From Capsicum annuum (Eukaryota; Streptophyta; Magnoliopsida; Solanales; Solanaceae): 64,000 bases of DNA. The notes beneath the pieces were generated by a model, which had not been told where the DNA came from, did not search any database, and saw nothing but the letters and a program-made list of their open reading frames with translations. This document shows positions 20,600-31,609 of this stretch, piece by piece. The number at the start of each line of letters is the position of its first letter. Position 1 is the stretch's first letter. Location of the stretch: the NCBI RefSeq assembly GCF_002878395.1, contig NC_061121.1, forward strand, positions 10,039,231 through 10,103,230, given 5' to 3'. Both the position numbers and the translations under genes were made by a program.

Positions 20600-21640
20600 A
20601 TCCAATAGATTATCCATCTGGTGCAACATATTAACCACCATATACAACAAATTTGTCAGATGATGTAACAGATCAACCATCTGATGCACCAGACGAACCA
20701 TCAGATTAAAATTCTAATACAATAGATTAATCATCTGATGCAACAGATTTAACATATGATGCAATAGTTTAACTATCTAATCCATATGTTTCAACAGATT
20801 AAGCATTGGATAAAAAATCTAATGCAAGTGATTAACCATCGAATACAATGGAAAAACCATCAAATTTATGATCTGATGCAACAGATGTACCTCCTGTTAG
20901 ATAAAATCCTTTCAACTCTTCGAAAAGGAAATGTCCAAGACATGATTTTTCCAACTGATCATTCATCTGCCCCGATAGATGATCCAATGTTGGAAGAAAT
21001 CAAAGAAATATTGACCATTGATAACTGCTTCAATAGATCACTTATATGTTGGAACAGATGTATGACCTGTTGCACAGACCTTTTATCTTTCTCAACGGAT
21101 GAGTGATATGTTTTGTATTATCACAATAGATTACTCAGTCATTACTGCAGGTTAGTTAACTGTTCCAATATATCACTCATATATTGCAACAGATGTGTGA
21201 TCTATTGCATAGACTATTCATCTTTCTCAACAAATGAGTGATATGTTTTGTATTGTCGCAATAGATTACTCAGCCACTGCTACAGGTTATTTAACTGTTC
21301 TAATAGATTACTCATATGTTGCAACAGATGATGTCGTAATAGATGTGTGTCTGCTGCATAGACTATTTATTTTTCTCAATAGATAAGTGATATGTTTTGT
21401 ATTATTGCAACAGATTACTCATCAATTGCAACAAGTTATTTAACTGTACCAACAGATTACTCATGTTGCAAAAATGAGTGATCTGTTGCACAGAATATTT
21501 ATCTATCTTAAAAGATGAGTAATACATTTTGTATTGTTGCAACAGATTGCTCATCTGCTGCAACAGGTTTGTTATATGTCGCAAAAGATATACTACCTAG
21601 TGCAACAGATAAGTGATCTGGTAGAACTGTTATTTTACTA
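20600..21640. repeat. palindromic minisatellite with ~132-149-bp higher-order repeat
   Basis: Short units (ATCTGATGCAACAGAT and relatives) fill 20600-20900. From about 20985 a longer unit repeats about four times, anchored by TGATATGTTTTGTATT at 21104, 21239, 21388 and a diverged copy near 21520. Each unit contains TTGCAACAGATG, GCACAGAC or GCATAGAC, and ATTACTCA. Small open frames here (20786-21106, 21402-21584) are translations of the repeat. Confidence 0.8.
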
Positions 21641-22694
21641 TTTTGCTTCTTAGATTTATTGTTATCCTTTTTAATGATGCATTAATCAACTATAATATAT
21701 TTTTTATGTTCCTATTAATTTTAGATAATAGGTCTCCCAAAAGAACAGAAGCTGAATCAAGTCTAAGTAAAGGAACAAGTGAAGCAGTTAGGCTACATCC
21801 ACCACTCTATGAGCTTACTTTACAAGCGTTATCTCAATCAGGAGCAAAATATGATGAACACGGGGAGGAGGAATGTTTCAAAAGAGAAGATCCAAATGCT
21901 AATAACCCTTCTGTCAAAGAGTTGGTCAAAACTTTCAGCATTGATCATTATCCTGTGAGAATGCAGTATGATGGTGCCACAAATTTAACGGGTGATTTCA
22001 TGGTTAAGTCCAGCCATGGGAAAATCTTTTGATGCCTTCAAAAAAATACTTCGAGAAAAAAAATTGGATGTTATTTCAGGGACAGATGCTTTGGGAAATA
22101 TCTTGACTTGTCGGAGGAAAACAATGCTCGTTTCCAAATAAAAATAGTATATGAACTTCTCAAGCATAGGTTTACATATGAAAATAAAGATAAGATGGAT
22201 GAACTGTGGATAAATTACTTTAGCATGCCTATTTGTTTTGGTTGGAAGGAGTTTTTCATATTTACTGGATTAAAATGTTATCCTCCTTCTAAAGTTATAC
22301 CTATTTAAACCCAAAAAAATACCTCGCACACACAAAAAAGGCAAACGCAAGTCATGTGATCATGATGACCTGGTCTCCATTATTAGTCGAAGCTTCAAAA
22401 ACAAGAATTTGAAAAAAGCGTTGAAAGGTAAAGAACTTTCAAAGAAGCAAAAGTTGTCATTGTGATTGGTTTGTTTTTTACATAATATTGTTGGGGTGAG
22501 AGATGTTAACAACAACATAAGCGTTGGTTTTATAAAGCTCTCCGAGGATCTTGAGGCATTTAACAACTATCCTTGGGGTTATGAAAGCTTCAAAATGACT
22601 GTCAAATATTTGTTGACTCCGTTAATGCCAAAAACAGTCAACTTATATGGCTTTCCATGGGATTATGGTAAATGTTTCTTTCTTTTATTATGAT

Positions 22695-25026
22695 TGTAAC
22701 ACCCCACATTTCGATCTAGAATGAGAACCGTCATTACTATGCGTAGGTGATCCAAAAGCCTTAAATCCTATGAAAATTTAGCATTTTATAAATTATGGCT
22801 AAATTATGTAGTTTGGGAACCTATTTGAGAATGAATGGAAATGATAGAGATCCCCAAACTCAAGGACGAGTTGAAAACTTTCCTATCGTTCGACTTTGAG
22901 TAAGCGTCGAAACTTGGGTCAACTTCAATCGGTCATAAATATTTTTATATAATGAATTAGAGGGCATACTATATATCAAATTAAAGCCCTTGGAATTATC
23001 TTTCCAACAATACCAATTTGTCCAAATTTTGATAACTGAGTGAAACTTTATGCCATCAGAGGTAGTGAGGGGTTGCGATAGCCCCACGACGCGAGTTTTT
23101 CTTAACCCAAATAGGGGTCGCGTTGCAAAGGCTAATTAACCCAACTAGGGGTCGCGACATGATGCCTATTCCTGCACAATTTTAGCTTCTTAAGGGTCAA
23201 GGGTCATTTTGGCCCTTTTCCCTCACCCCACTCATCAAAAACACCGAAATTCAGTCCCCAATTCACCAAAAATATCCTCTTTTCTCCAATCTCCCTCAAG
23301 AACTAACCCTTAAGGTATCAACAAAAATATCAAGATCCCTCAAGATTTAACCATCGGTTTTTCTGGATTCTTCCGGATTCGGAATCCCCATTGCTAAGGC
23401 TACAAGAGGCACCCATCAATCATACGTATATCATCCCAAAAGCTAGAGTTCATTCAAAATCTTCTAATTTAAGGTACGCGGGTTTTTTCTAAAATCTCAT
23501 GGGCATAAAAATCATGATTTTAAGAAAGGGGTTTTGAATTTATGAATATATTCATGTTTTAGAAGGGTTGATGATACTGTTTTGGTTTTTAGGCCTTCCC
23601 TCACATTGATTTGAAATTGTATATATATATGTAAGCATGTGTTTAAGGTTGATGATTGAATTGAGAGCATGATTCTTGAAAAATCCCTCTCTTGTGATGA
23701 TTTTCATTTACTTATGACATACTATGAAATTGTTTGAATGCATTTTGAAAAGCATTTTATGAAATGTTTTGAATGATATTATATTTGGATTATGATTTTG
23801 ATTTCAAAAGGGAGAGGGTTTTTTATATTAATGAATATTGAACATAATCATATAATGAGAAGAGTTGCATGGTTTGCTAAAGATTACATGACCACCACTT
23901 GTTTATTGAAAGTATGGGAATTTTGCATAGTTTTGACTTATGTTTTCAAAACATGAATTCTCTTTTTTAAATTGCATGTTTGGGTGTTCTGAACTGTGTT
24001 TTTATGAAAGATCATGCTTAATGCATTATTGCTCAGAATTATGACTTGCAAGTCTTGGTATGACGATATAAAATCAGATAATGCCATAACAGACTTAAAC
24101 TAATACAGAAATCAGACTTTATCAAATTTTCATAATTTAGACTTCAGAATGACTCATATTCAGAAGAGGCTAACATTGGGTATAAAGAGATTTTAGGTGG
24201 TTTCTCGAAGAAGGCTTGAGTTTAGACAACTCATTGCCTAAAATCGTGATTTGACGATTCGGGTATATTATTATACACTGGCCTAGTGCCCTGTGGCGTA
24301 TCAAACTCAGACACTCCAACCCTTGCAGCACACTCGGGTTGGGGGATTCCCTGCCGAGTCAATGGCGTATTTCATATACCCCGTGGAATATCATACTTGT
24401 AGGGGAGTGCCACCTAACTTAGAAATAGTACAAAGATAAAAAACTGTTTGATAAGAATGATTTATGATTTTCAGAAAAGTGCCCATGTTTTTTGAAATGA
24501 TTTATGCATGATGTTTTGGTAAATTGTTCTCACCTACTTTATATTTATAAGCACATTATTTTGGATTTCTTTGTGTACCAGTACACTGTATTGAACCCCT
24601 CCCTTCCAGGTTCTGAGGCACAATCTAGGGGGCCTGATAAACAGTAGATTCAGACAGACAGAAGTGCAGAGTCCAATTGGTGAGCCTTCTATAATTCAGA
24701 AGGCCTATCTATTTTTTTTTACATTTATCATTGTTATGGTTTTTGTCTACTGGGGGGTGGGGGCTTGTGCCAATTTTCAGACAGTTGATATTTGATCTTG
24801 TAGTAGAGATTTCGCAGACGGTTATCAGATGTTGTTAGATGGTTTTGGATTTTGACTTTCATTTTAAATTTATGTCATACTTATGACCATGATTCCGTTG
24901 TTAAATATGTTTTCTCATCTCCTTATTGTACATGAATGGTGTATGTGATTACAAGTTAGAAGGTCTATCGGGCCTTTATAGTTTGGGATGCCCATCACGG
25001 CCAGGGCCTCAGTTCGGGTCGTGACA
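22695..25026 (+). mobile_element. solo long LTR (2332 bp) in an intron, TSD ATGAT
   Basis: TGTAACACCCCACATTTCG at 22695 to CGGGTCGTGACA at 25026, flanked by ATGAT at 22690-22694 and 25027-25031. It has no interior, so it is a solo LTR left by LTR-LTR recombination. It shares block order with the 8.6-kb LTR (TCGACTTTGAGTAAGCGTCG, GGGCATAAAAATC, CCTGCCGAGTCAATGG, CGGCCAGGGCC) but is diverged. The insertion lies between the donor at 22674 and the acceptor at 25086 of the DUF1985 pseudogene. Confidence 0.92.
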
Positions 25027-25939
25027 ATGATATGATTCATATTTTTAATTTAATAATGGTTTTGATTTAGTGGTGGTATTCTATAGGTTTGGGCGTTTGA
25101 AGTCATTCCTTATTTGATACAACAAGTGAGCTACCAGGAAGAAGTTTTATGTCCAAGAATCTTAAGATAGTTGTCTGCCAAAACTGATAAAAATTCAAAA
25201 TTTATTGATCTCTTCACCCCCCAAAGGATGTAGTAAGTATAATTATGATTATTTTTTATTTTAATTAATGATTTTTTGAATGATCTAATCATCATTCTAA
25301 TATATGTAATGATTTATGTTAGATTATGCATCCGTCGCTTGTTCTGATCAATCGAGTGTTGAAGATGCCACTTTTCTTACTTTACGATCTGTGCAAACTT
25401 TATCGGATCCTAAGGTCATTGACAAAATAAAAATGAAATTTTTTGAAGCCACAACCATCACAAGAAAAATAATTTTGGAGAGTGGGCTTGTTATTGTTGA
25501 TGATCTTAGTGGTGATGGAGTTGTTGTTGGTGGTAGTGGTGCTGCTGTTGGGGCTAATGATGCTCTTCTTATAGTTTTTAAACAGAACCCTTATGAGTGT
25601 GATCATACTGGTTATAGATTTTGCCTCTCCTCGTGAATGTTCTCCATGCAAATGTGAAGATTGCAAGATGAAATATGATGTAGTGATTAATGCTATTAAT
25701 GAATTAACTTCTTATGTAAAGGCATTGACATCTAAGAGGGGTGTCATTCCATCAAAGAGGTTAGAGATTAAGGTTAAGAGAAGAAGGAAAGTAACTTCCA
25801 AGGCATTATCAAGTATACAAAAAAGTGAATTTGCAACTCTTCTGTCCATGTGTTGCACTATTGAGCAATGTACAAGGGCCACAGGAGAGCAACACGAGCT
25901 GAAGTAGGTGAATATATATAGTTTGTTCTAACTAACATA

Positions 25940-26340
25940 CACACACATCTGTCTCAATAGATGACACTTCTACTGAAAATTATCAAACCGATATAACATC
26001 TGTTGCAATAGTTGACTAACATGTTGCATCAGATACAACATCTGTTGCAACATATGTCTTGTATGTTTTAGCAAATCAAACAGGTCTACGTACCATTTTT
26101 ATGTTTTTTAATAGATGACCTATCTGATGAAACAGATGGATCATCTGCTGGGACAATTTAAATAAAGACTTCTTACTGTTTCAGCTTTTCCAAACATATG
26201 AGACATATGTTGCAACAGATGATTCATCCGTTGGAACTTATCATATAGGAATTCCTTATGTTATAATTTATCCCAACAGTTAATCAATCTGTTGCAACAA
26301 AAATATAATCTGTTTGGAACAATTTAAAATTAGAAGGAAG
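25940..26340. repeat. palindromic minisatellite array
   Basis: Degenerate copies of CATCTGTTGCAACAGATG and half-units (GTTGCAACATATG, GTTGCAACAGATGATTCATC, AATCTGTTGCAACA) in 400 bp. It lies between the Lys/Arg-rich segment and the C-terminal piece of the Ulp1-like pseudogene. Confidence 0.75.
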
Positions 26341-26799
26341 ACCTGCTTGATTTGTTAAAATAGAGTAGTTATCCTTCTTCATTTTTTTAATCTGTGTGAT
26401 TAGAATTGACCAATTCTGGATTTCCAGATAGATGTCATAGTATGCTACTCTTTTTTATGAAAATACGGAGAAGCAAAAGCACAGAAATCATTCACAAGCG
26501 ACATTAAAGATCCACGACGACCAAAGTCAAATTCCTTAGCACAAGATGATCAACAACTTGTCCATATTGAGTAGATCTTTATAGCTTGAGTCTATCAAAG
26601 TAATAAGCTCACCCCTCCTTAGAAATTGTTGGCATCAAAACTTAAATTATTGATTTTTTTGTTGAGATCTGTACCCATAATTTTTTTTTTATATTTCATT
26701 TTAAATTGTAATTTCTGAAGGATTCGATTAATTTTATATATTCTATGAATTTTATTTATCCTTAGATTTGAACTTATTAAATGAAATGAAATACTAGAT

Positions 26800-27065
26800 T
26801 CAAATATTGCAACATATACATTATTTGTTGAAACAGAGAAATATCTGTTGGAAAATATCAAATAGATTTAGGCATATGTTGCAACATGTAGGTCATTTGT
26901 TGGCAATTATCAAATAGGTCTTCCAACTATTGCAACAGATTAGACTAGGATAGAAACATCGGCATAATGCAACAGATGACCAACCTATTGCAACAGATAA
27001 ACATTTGTCAGAACAGATAGAATATATTTTACAATAGATAGACAATCTGTTGCATTATAAAAAAT
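26800..27065. repeat. palindromic minisatellite array
   Basis: Repeats such as TATTGCAACAGAT, ATAATGCAACAGATGACC, CTATTGCAACAGATAAAC and CAATCTGTTGCATTA. Both orientations of the half-unit occur. No gene lies here; 26580-26800 upstream is plain AT-rich sequence. Confidence 0.75.
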
Positions 27066-27109
27066 TTAACTTTTATCAAACAAAAAAGATTGCCACTACA
27101 TGTAATGTA

Positions 27110-27359
27110 AAATAAAGTGACTTGAAATAAAAAAGTCAAAACCCATCGACAGGCACCTAAAGTTGCAATAATCTTTCACTTTGGCACCACAAGTAGACAA
27201 TGTTTATTTTAAACACCTAAAATAGGCATAAAATGTGTTAGTTGTCACTTTTTGCCCTGTTGGCAGCTCGCGTCCAATTCATGCAGCCAAGGCTCGTTTA
27301 ACCCTCTTTTTTGCTGACTTGGCATCTGATTTGACCCCCAATGGTCATTTTTTCCCCAA
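27110..27359. other. possible MITE or Helitron-like end, unassigned
   Basis: Contains CATCGACAGGCACCTAAAGTTG and AACACCTAAAATAGGCATAAAATGTG, wording that I associate with dispersed plant repeats, but no paired ends or TSD were found. It directly precedes the large inverted repeat. Confidence 0.3.
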
Positions 27360-29142
27360 TGTACAGTAAGTCAAGAAAACTAGCGCCAATAACAGCTGTA
27401 GTTAAAATAAGAAATCTAAGTGAAGGTGGAAATTTTAGAATTTTAAATTTCATCCCATGCCTTCTTGTTTGTGGTTTCGATTAGGTTCACTGCTATTGAT
27501 TTGACCTGATCGGAACCACAAACAAGATTAAAAGATAGATTGAGTATCATTAATACCTTATCAATATGTATATAATTGATTGTGTTTTTTAGCCTTAGCA
27601 TGCTTTCAACATATCTTAGAGAAGATCAGAGGCTTGCTGTAGTATTTGAATCCCGATAACTTTTAAGCTTACCTCCAACTTGTTGATTTTGTATTCAATA
27701 TTTTTGGTGTTGTCGTTAAGGTCAATGTAGAGTTCTTGGTCTTTTATGAGATTTTTAATGAGGAACACTTTTTTCTAAGTTGTGGCATTGTAAAAGGCCT
27801 TCAAAAAGCTTCCAGAACACTTTCTTCAGTAGGCTTAAATGATACATGTAAGGTTCACCATGTTTGTTTTAGGTCAAAATATGTTGAAGCACACTTAAGC
27901 AGTGGTCCCAATAGTTGAATAACTCACTTTTATCGAGTGTTGTTCAATGCAACTTGCTCAAAAAACCTTCAAAGGATTTGATAGGTCAATTATCCTGGAA
28001 TTACGTAACGTTTGTTCTAAACTGATTCTACCAAGCCTATGAAATGTTACGTAACTCCAGACTCATTACCCTATCAAAACCTTTGCCCGAGTTAGTGCAC
28101 AAATCAAACGAACTCAATCTCTCAACTTTTCTGCTGATGACTCTTTTCCCATATAGAGGACAAGATATTCGCCATGCAAAATTCTACACTGTCGCTAGAA
28201 ATTCTTGCCATAGAGAAAGTCTTGAGAAGGCATGACTAGTCATATTAAGTGATTACTAGTTATGCCTTCTCAGGACTTTCTCTATGGCAAGAATTTCTAG
28301 CGATAGTGTAGAATTTTGCATGGCGAATATCTTGTGCTCTATACGGGAGAAAATTCATCAGCAGAAAAGCTGAGAGATTGAGTTCATTTGATTTGTACAC
28401 TAACTTGGACAAAGTTTTTGATAGCGTAATGAGCCTGGGGTTACGTAACATTTGATAGGCCTGGTAGAATCTGTTTAGATCAAACGTTACGTAATTCCAG
28501 GATAAGTGACCTATCAAATCCTTTGAAGGGTTTTTGAGCAAGATGCATGAACAACGATAGATAAAAGTGAGTTGTTCAACTGTTGGGACCACTGCTTGAG
28601 TGTGCATCAATATATTATGACCTAAAACAAACAAAGTGAACCCTACATATATCATTTAATCCTACTGAACAAAGTGTTCTAGAAGCCTTCTGAAGGCCTT
28701 TTACAATGCCACAACTTCAAAAAAAATGTTCCTCATTGACTAGATCAGAAAAGACCAAGAACTCTACACTGACCTCAACGACTGCAATGACAAGATTGAA
28801 TATAGAATCAGCAAGTTGGACGCAAGCATGAAAATTATCTGGATTCACATACTACAGTAAGCCTCTGATCTTCTCCAAGATATGTTGAAAGCATGCTAAG
28901 GCTAGAAAACACAATCAATTATATACATCTTTCTAAGGGATTAATGATACTCAATCTTTCTTTAAATCTTATTTGTGGTTTCAATCAGGTCAAATCAATA
29001 GCACTGGACCTATAGACCTAATCGAAACCATAAACAAGAAGGCATGGGATGCAATTTAAAATTTAAAATTTTTTGCCTTCTCTTAGATTCCTTATATTAA
29101 CTGCAGCTTTTATTTGCGTAAGTTTTCTCAACTTATTGTACA
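27360..29142. repeat. 1.78-kb fold-back: two ~880-bp inverted arms, 14-bp loop
   Basis: The left arm 27360-28240 runs from TGTACAGTAAGTC to GAGAAGGCATGACTAGT; the right arm 28255-29142 is its reverse complement, from ACTAGTTATGCCTTCTC to ACTTATTGTACA. The loop is CATATTAAGTGATT. The inner ~140 bp are about 92% identical by eye, with small indels further out. Each arm contains a nested inverted repeat (left arm 27971-28015 against 28041-28085), and that unit reads KGFDRSIILELRNV, resembling an LRR of solanaceous F-box proteins; 43 bp at 27967-28009 match 36 positions of the F-box pseudogene at 53902-53944. The mirror-image open frames (28044-28235 plus and 28260-28655 minus) only reflect the symmetry. 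It could be a fold-back transposon or an inverted duplication able to make hairpin RNA. No TSD was found. Confidence 0.9.
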
Positions 29143-29439
29143 TCATTTCAACCCTTGATGCTTGTGAGGCTGCTTTCTTGGTTTTTTACTATTTTCTATG
29201 TAGGTGATCATCCTGACCATATTCTCTAGTTGCAACTCCCTATCAAAGTATCCATCTGTATTATTTTTCTTTCAGAGAAACAACAGAAGGATTTACATTA
29301 CTGGATACACTTTTATATTTGAACTTGATTCAAATTTCTCATGTTCTAATTAGTTTCATTGGCCAAATTCTCTAGAAGTTCCTTTCTACCTTATTTTTCC
29401 TCTTCAATTAGGTCTCAGATAATATAATCATCTTCAACC
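29143..29439. other. no recognisable gene
   Basis: Sequence between the fold-back and the degenerate minus-strand fragment. On the minus strand short frames rich in Asp/Glu exist, which may be the continuation of that fragment. Not assigned. Confidence 0.3.
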
Positions 29440-29880
29440 CTTCTATATAAATTTGGACCACGGAAATTTCTATTGATTTTTTGTTCTTGTTTGATGTAGT
29501 GCGAGGCTTTGAAGGACTTCTTAGAGTCCAATGCACACTTAAAGTCAAGTCCAATTGCTATTAGATCTCTGCAATGACACAATATATTGATCCCTTCTCA
29601 AAACTTGACACGCATAAACATGAGCAACAATCGTCAGTAATTCGTAACAGGGTATTGACACCATCATCATAGGGCCCTCGACCTTATCAATTAGAAACTA
29701 TCAAACTTAATTGTACAATGCAAGATCTTTTTTGAATGATCAGTGTCTAATTGGTTAAAAACCACATTCACAAAAATATTGTATTTTGTATGTGTTTTCC
29801 CGATGACCTTATCAGTAATACTTAACTCCCACACATGAAAGTGGATCCATCCATCTGCACATACCTTATTTTTTTTAGCC
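29440..29880 (-). pseudogene. degenerate coding fragment, possibly MULE transposase N-terminus
   Basis: The minus strand gives VIGKTHTKYNIFVNVVFNQL DTDHSKK followed by ILHCTIKFDSF, and in the next frame DKVEGPYDDGVNTLLRITDD CCSC. The pattern (a short domain with QLDTD…KK…IKFD…DD…LLR) resembles amino-terminal regions of plant Mutator-like transposases, but I cannot confirm it. Frameshifts break it into pieces. Context fits: a Ulp1-type gene, which travels with Mutator elements, is nearby, as are the palindromic arrays. If the call is wrong it is an unrecognised pseudogene. Confidence 0.35.
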
Positions 29881-29914
29881 CATCAATGGCTTAAATTGAA
29901 TAAACAGACGACTA

Positions 29915-30130
29915 GGAAATTGCAATAGATGCCATATCTATTTAAATTGTCAAACAATTATGGATATCTATTGTGACAAATTATCATCTGTTGTAACATA
30001 TGACTTATTTGTTGAAAAAATCAAACAGATATATCCATTTGTTGCAACAAATTGTCAATATTTTGTAAGTTATCTAACAGATGGAATATATTTTGCAACA
30101 GATTACCCATCTGTTAGATTTTTTTTAAAG
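29915..30130. repeat. palindromic minisatellite array
   Basis: Copies such as CATCTGTTGTAACATATG, CATTTGTTGCAACAAATTG and TTTTGCAACAGATTACCCATC. It lies just upstream of the small gene at 30328; the open frame at 29960-30178 is a translation of the repeat. Confidence 0.7.
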
Positions 30131-30228
30131 CAATTTTTTTCTTTCAAAAATACAATAAAGATAATATGTTGTATTTAGATCTGCTTTTTTTAATTTATAT
30201 AAGCTGAAAAGTCAGCAGTTTTATTTAA

Positions 30229-30327
30229 ACAGAGGTAAACAGTCGTGGCTTTTTGACTAACCCATTTCAATTCAATCATTTATAATAAGGACTCTCCTTA
30301 CTCATTCATTCTACTCCACTTCTAGAT
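30229..30327 (+). promoter_or_regulatory. promoter-like segment shared by two small genes
   Basis: GGTAAACAGTCGTGGCTTTTTGAC…TTCAATTCAAT…CTCCTTACTCATTCATTC here resembles GGTGAAAAGTCGCGCCTTTTTGC…AATTCAATTCTC…CTCCTTACTCAATCG at 32164-32245. A TATA-like TTATAATAAGG lies near 30281, about 45 bp before the ATG. A third partial copy (AAACAGTCGTGACTTTTTG) is at 31310-31330 with no gene after it. The promoter role is inferred from position and conservation. Confidence 0.45.
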
Positions 30328-30521
30328 ATGGCTGATCCAGATTTGTACAAGGTGATTCATCTCGAGTCTTTGCAGGAACTTGAAAGTCAGATTCATGAAC
30401 TCCTGAGGGGCTTGGGCCACTTCAGAGCAAGGTTGAGAAGGGTCCTGCTGCTGCCGGATGACAATAATACAAATACTAATACTAATACAAATACTACTGC
30501 TAATAATAATATTAATACTAA

Positions 30522-30609
<88 letters not shown>

Positions 30610-30719
30610 ACTACTACTANNNNNNNNNNNNNNNNNNNNNNNNNNNNNNNNNNNNNNNNNNNNNNNNNNNNNNNNNNNNNNNNNNNNNNNNNNNNNNNNN
30701 NNNNNNNNNNNNNNNNNNN

Positions 30720-30759
<40 letters not shown>

Positions 30760-30798
30760 CAGGTTATATTTTTTATTTTAGCGTATGTATTTTTTTAA
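30328..30798 (+). CDS. small helical protein with Asn/Thr-repeat tail (interrupted by assembly gap)
   Basis: The ATG at 30328 follows TTCTAGAT. The product starts MADPDLYKVIHLESLQELES, continues as a charged, Leu/Arg-rich helical segment (to RRVLLLPDD, about residue 48) and then becomes Asn/Thr repeats encoded by (AAT)n and (ACT)n trinucleotides. 100 Ns (30620-30719) sit inside that repeat, so its true length and frame after the gap are unknown; the downstream 27 codons may not belong. The gene at 32443 has the same plan, from the MAD/MAN start and Leu/Arg helix to an Asn tail, and a similar promoter, so they are paralogues. I do not know the function. Expression is not shown, and it may be part of a Mutator-type passenger set. 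Confidence 0.5.
30463..30759. repeat. (ACT)n/(AAT)n trinucleotide microsatellite containing a 100-N gap
   Basis: Blocks of AAT, ACT and TAA triplets flank exactly 100 Ns (30620-30719), the usual placeholder for a gap of unknown length. The assembly evidently broke in the repeat, so its length here is not informative. Confidence 0.95.
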
Positions 30799-30959
30799 CA
30801 TGGAATCTACCGAAGGTTATGTTTTTTAATTGTATATATTTGTAATGGATTCAAAAATCTATGTCTGGTCCACTTTGAATTTTTAATTCTTATGTAATAT
30901 TTAATTATCATTCTGTTTATTCCTTATTCTCAACATGTCGACGGTTGGAGGTAGGGATT

Positions 30960-31520
30960 GAGCATCTGTGGAACCAAAGGTTAATCTGATGTGATAGATG
31001 GATTATATGTTGCAATAGGCGGTTATTAATAAAAAAAGGGTTATTGTTGTTATTGAGAGGTTGAAAATTCATGAATTTCCCATTATTTAATATGAAAAAT
31101 GGTTCGTAATTAAATAATAAGAAAATAAATGATAAACACAATTTATAACCATAAAAGAACGATGATTTAATTTTAATAATTGATCGTGACTTTTCACCAT
31201 GTTTGTTTTTAAATCTATTTTTTAAAATTATTTATTTATTAATATGATTAAGACAAAGTCACAACGTAACATTGGATTAATTTAGTTATATGATGATTGT
31301 TAAGAAAAAGGTAAACAGTCGTGACTTTTTGTCTAAACATATCCAACAATGTTGTTGATGCATCAAATTCCCCATCTGTTGCGATTAATGAATCAGCTGT
31401 TAGAAGAAATAAAAAAAGCTCCTAAAACAGATGGTCGATTTATTGCAACAGATGGTATACCTGTTGCAATAGATAGGTTATCTAATGTAACAGATATATA
31501 ATCTGTTTCCACAATTTAAA
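30960..31520. repeat. scattered palindromic minisatellite units
   Basis: Units at about 30975-31020 and 31362-31515 (CCATCTGTTGCGATTAATG, TATTGCAACAGATGG, CTGTTGCAATAGATAGG). Between them lies AT-rich DNA including AATAAGAAAATAAATGATAAACACA (31116), repeated at 31704, and a partial promoter-like piece at 31310. Confidence 0.6.
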
Positions 31521-31609
31521 AGAATAGTTATTATTTTATTAGAGAAATGATTATTGAAAAAAGGAGTCTTCGATTTTTAAATTAAGAAAAAGGTTATTTA
31601 AATATAAAA

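Larger units (their letters stand above)
21724..26575 (+). pseudogene. DUF1985/Ulp1-type (C48 protease family) gene, degenerate, split by an LTR
   Basis: After an ATTTTAG acceptor (21723) the plus strand reads [26 protein letters not shown]-like [18 protein letters not shown], a frameshift near 22015, a second near 22075, then ARFQIKIVYELLKHRF and MDELWINYFSMPICFGWKEF, which is the DUF1985 core (about 22120-22300). More breaks follow, then DVNNNISVGFIKLSEDLEAF and KYLLTPLMPKTVNLYGFPW to a donor ATGGTAAATG (22674). The intron holds a solo LTR. The reading resumes at 25087 (WAFEVIPYL…CPRILR, then TAG for Trp), and continues with FLTLRSVQTLSDPKVIDKIK (25370-25430), a Gly/Val-rich stretch, a Cys cluster and a Lys/Arg block to 25907. 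A short C-terminal-like piece, YGEAKAQK..DIKDPRRPKSNS, ends at TAG about 26575. The catalytic Ulp1 domain expected between is absent, replaced by minisatellite. Such genes are associated with Mutator-like transposons. Dead copy; family named from memory. Confidence 0.75.

Noticed and set aside
20600..21640. CRISPR-like array
   Set aside because: Plant nuclear context, degenerate units with no constant repeat/unique-spacer alternation and no cas genes; it is a minisatellite.
28044..28655. Two facing, similar open frames as a divergent gene pair
   Set aside because: They are mirror images produced by the inverted repeat; frames are broken just outside.
30458..30781. Poly-Ile/Leu open frame
   Set aside because: Shadow frame of the (AAT)n/(ACT)n repeat and the N gap.
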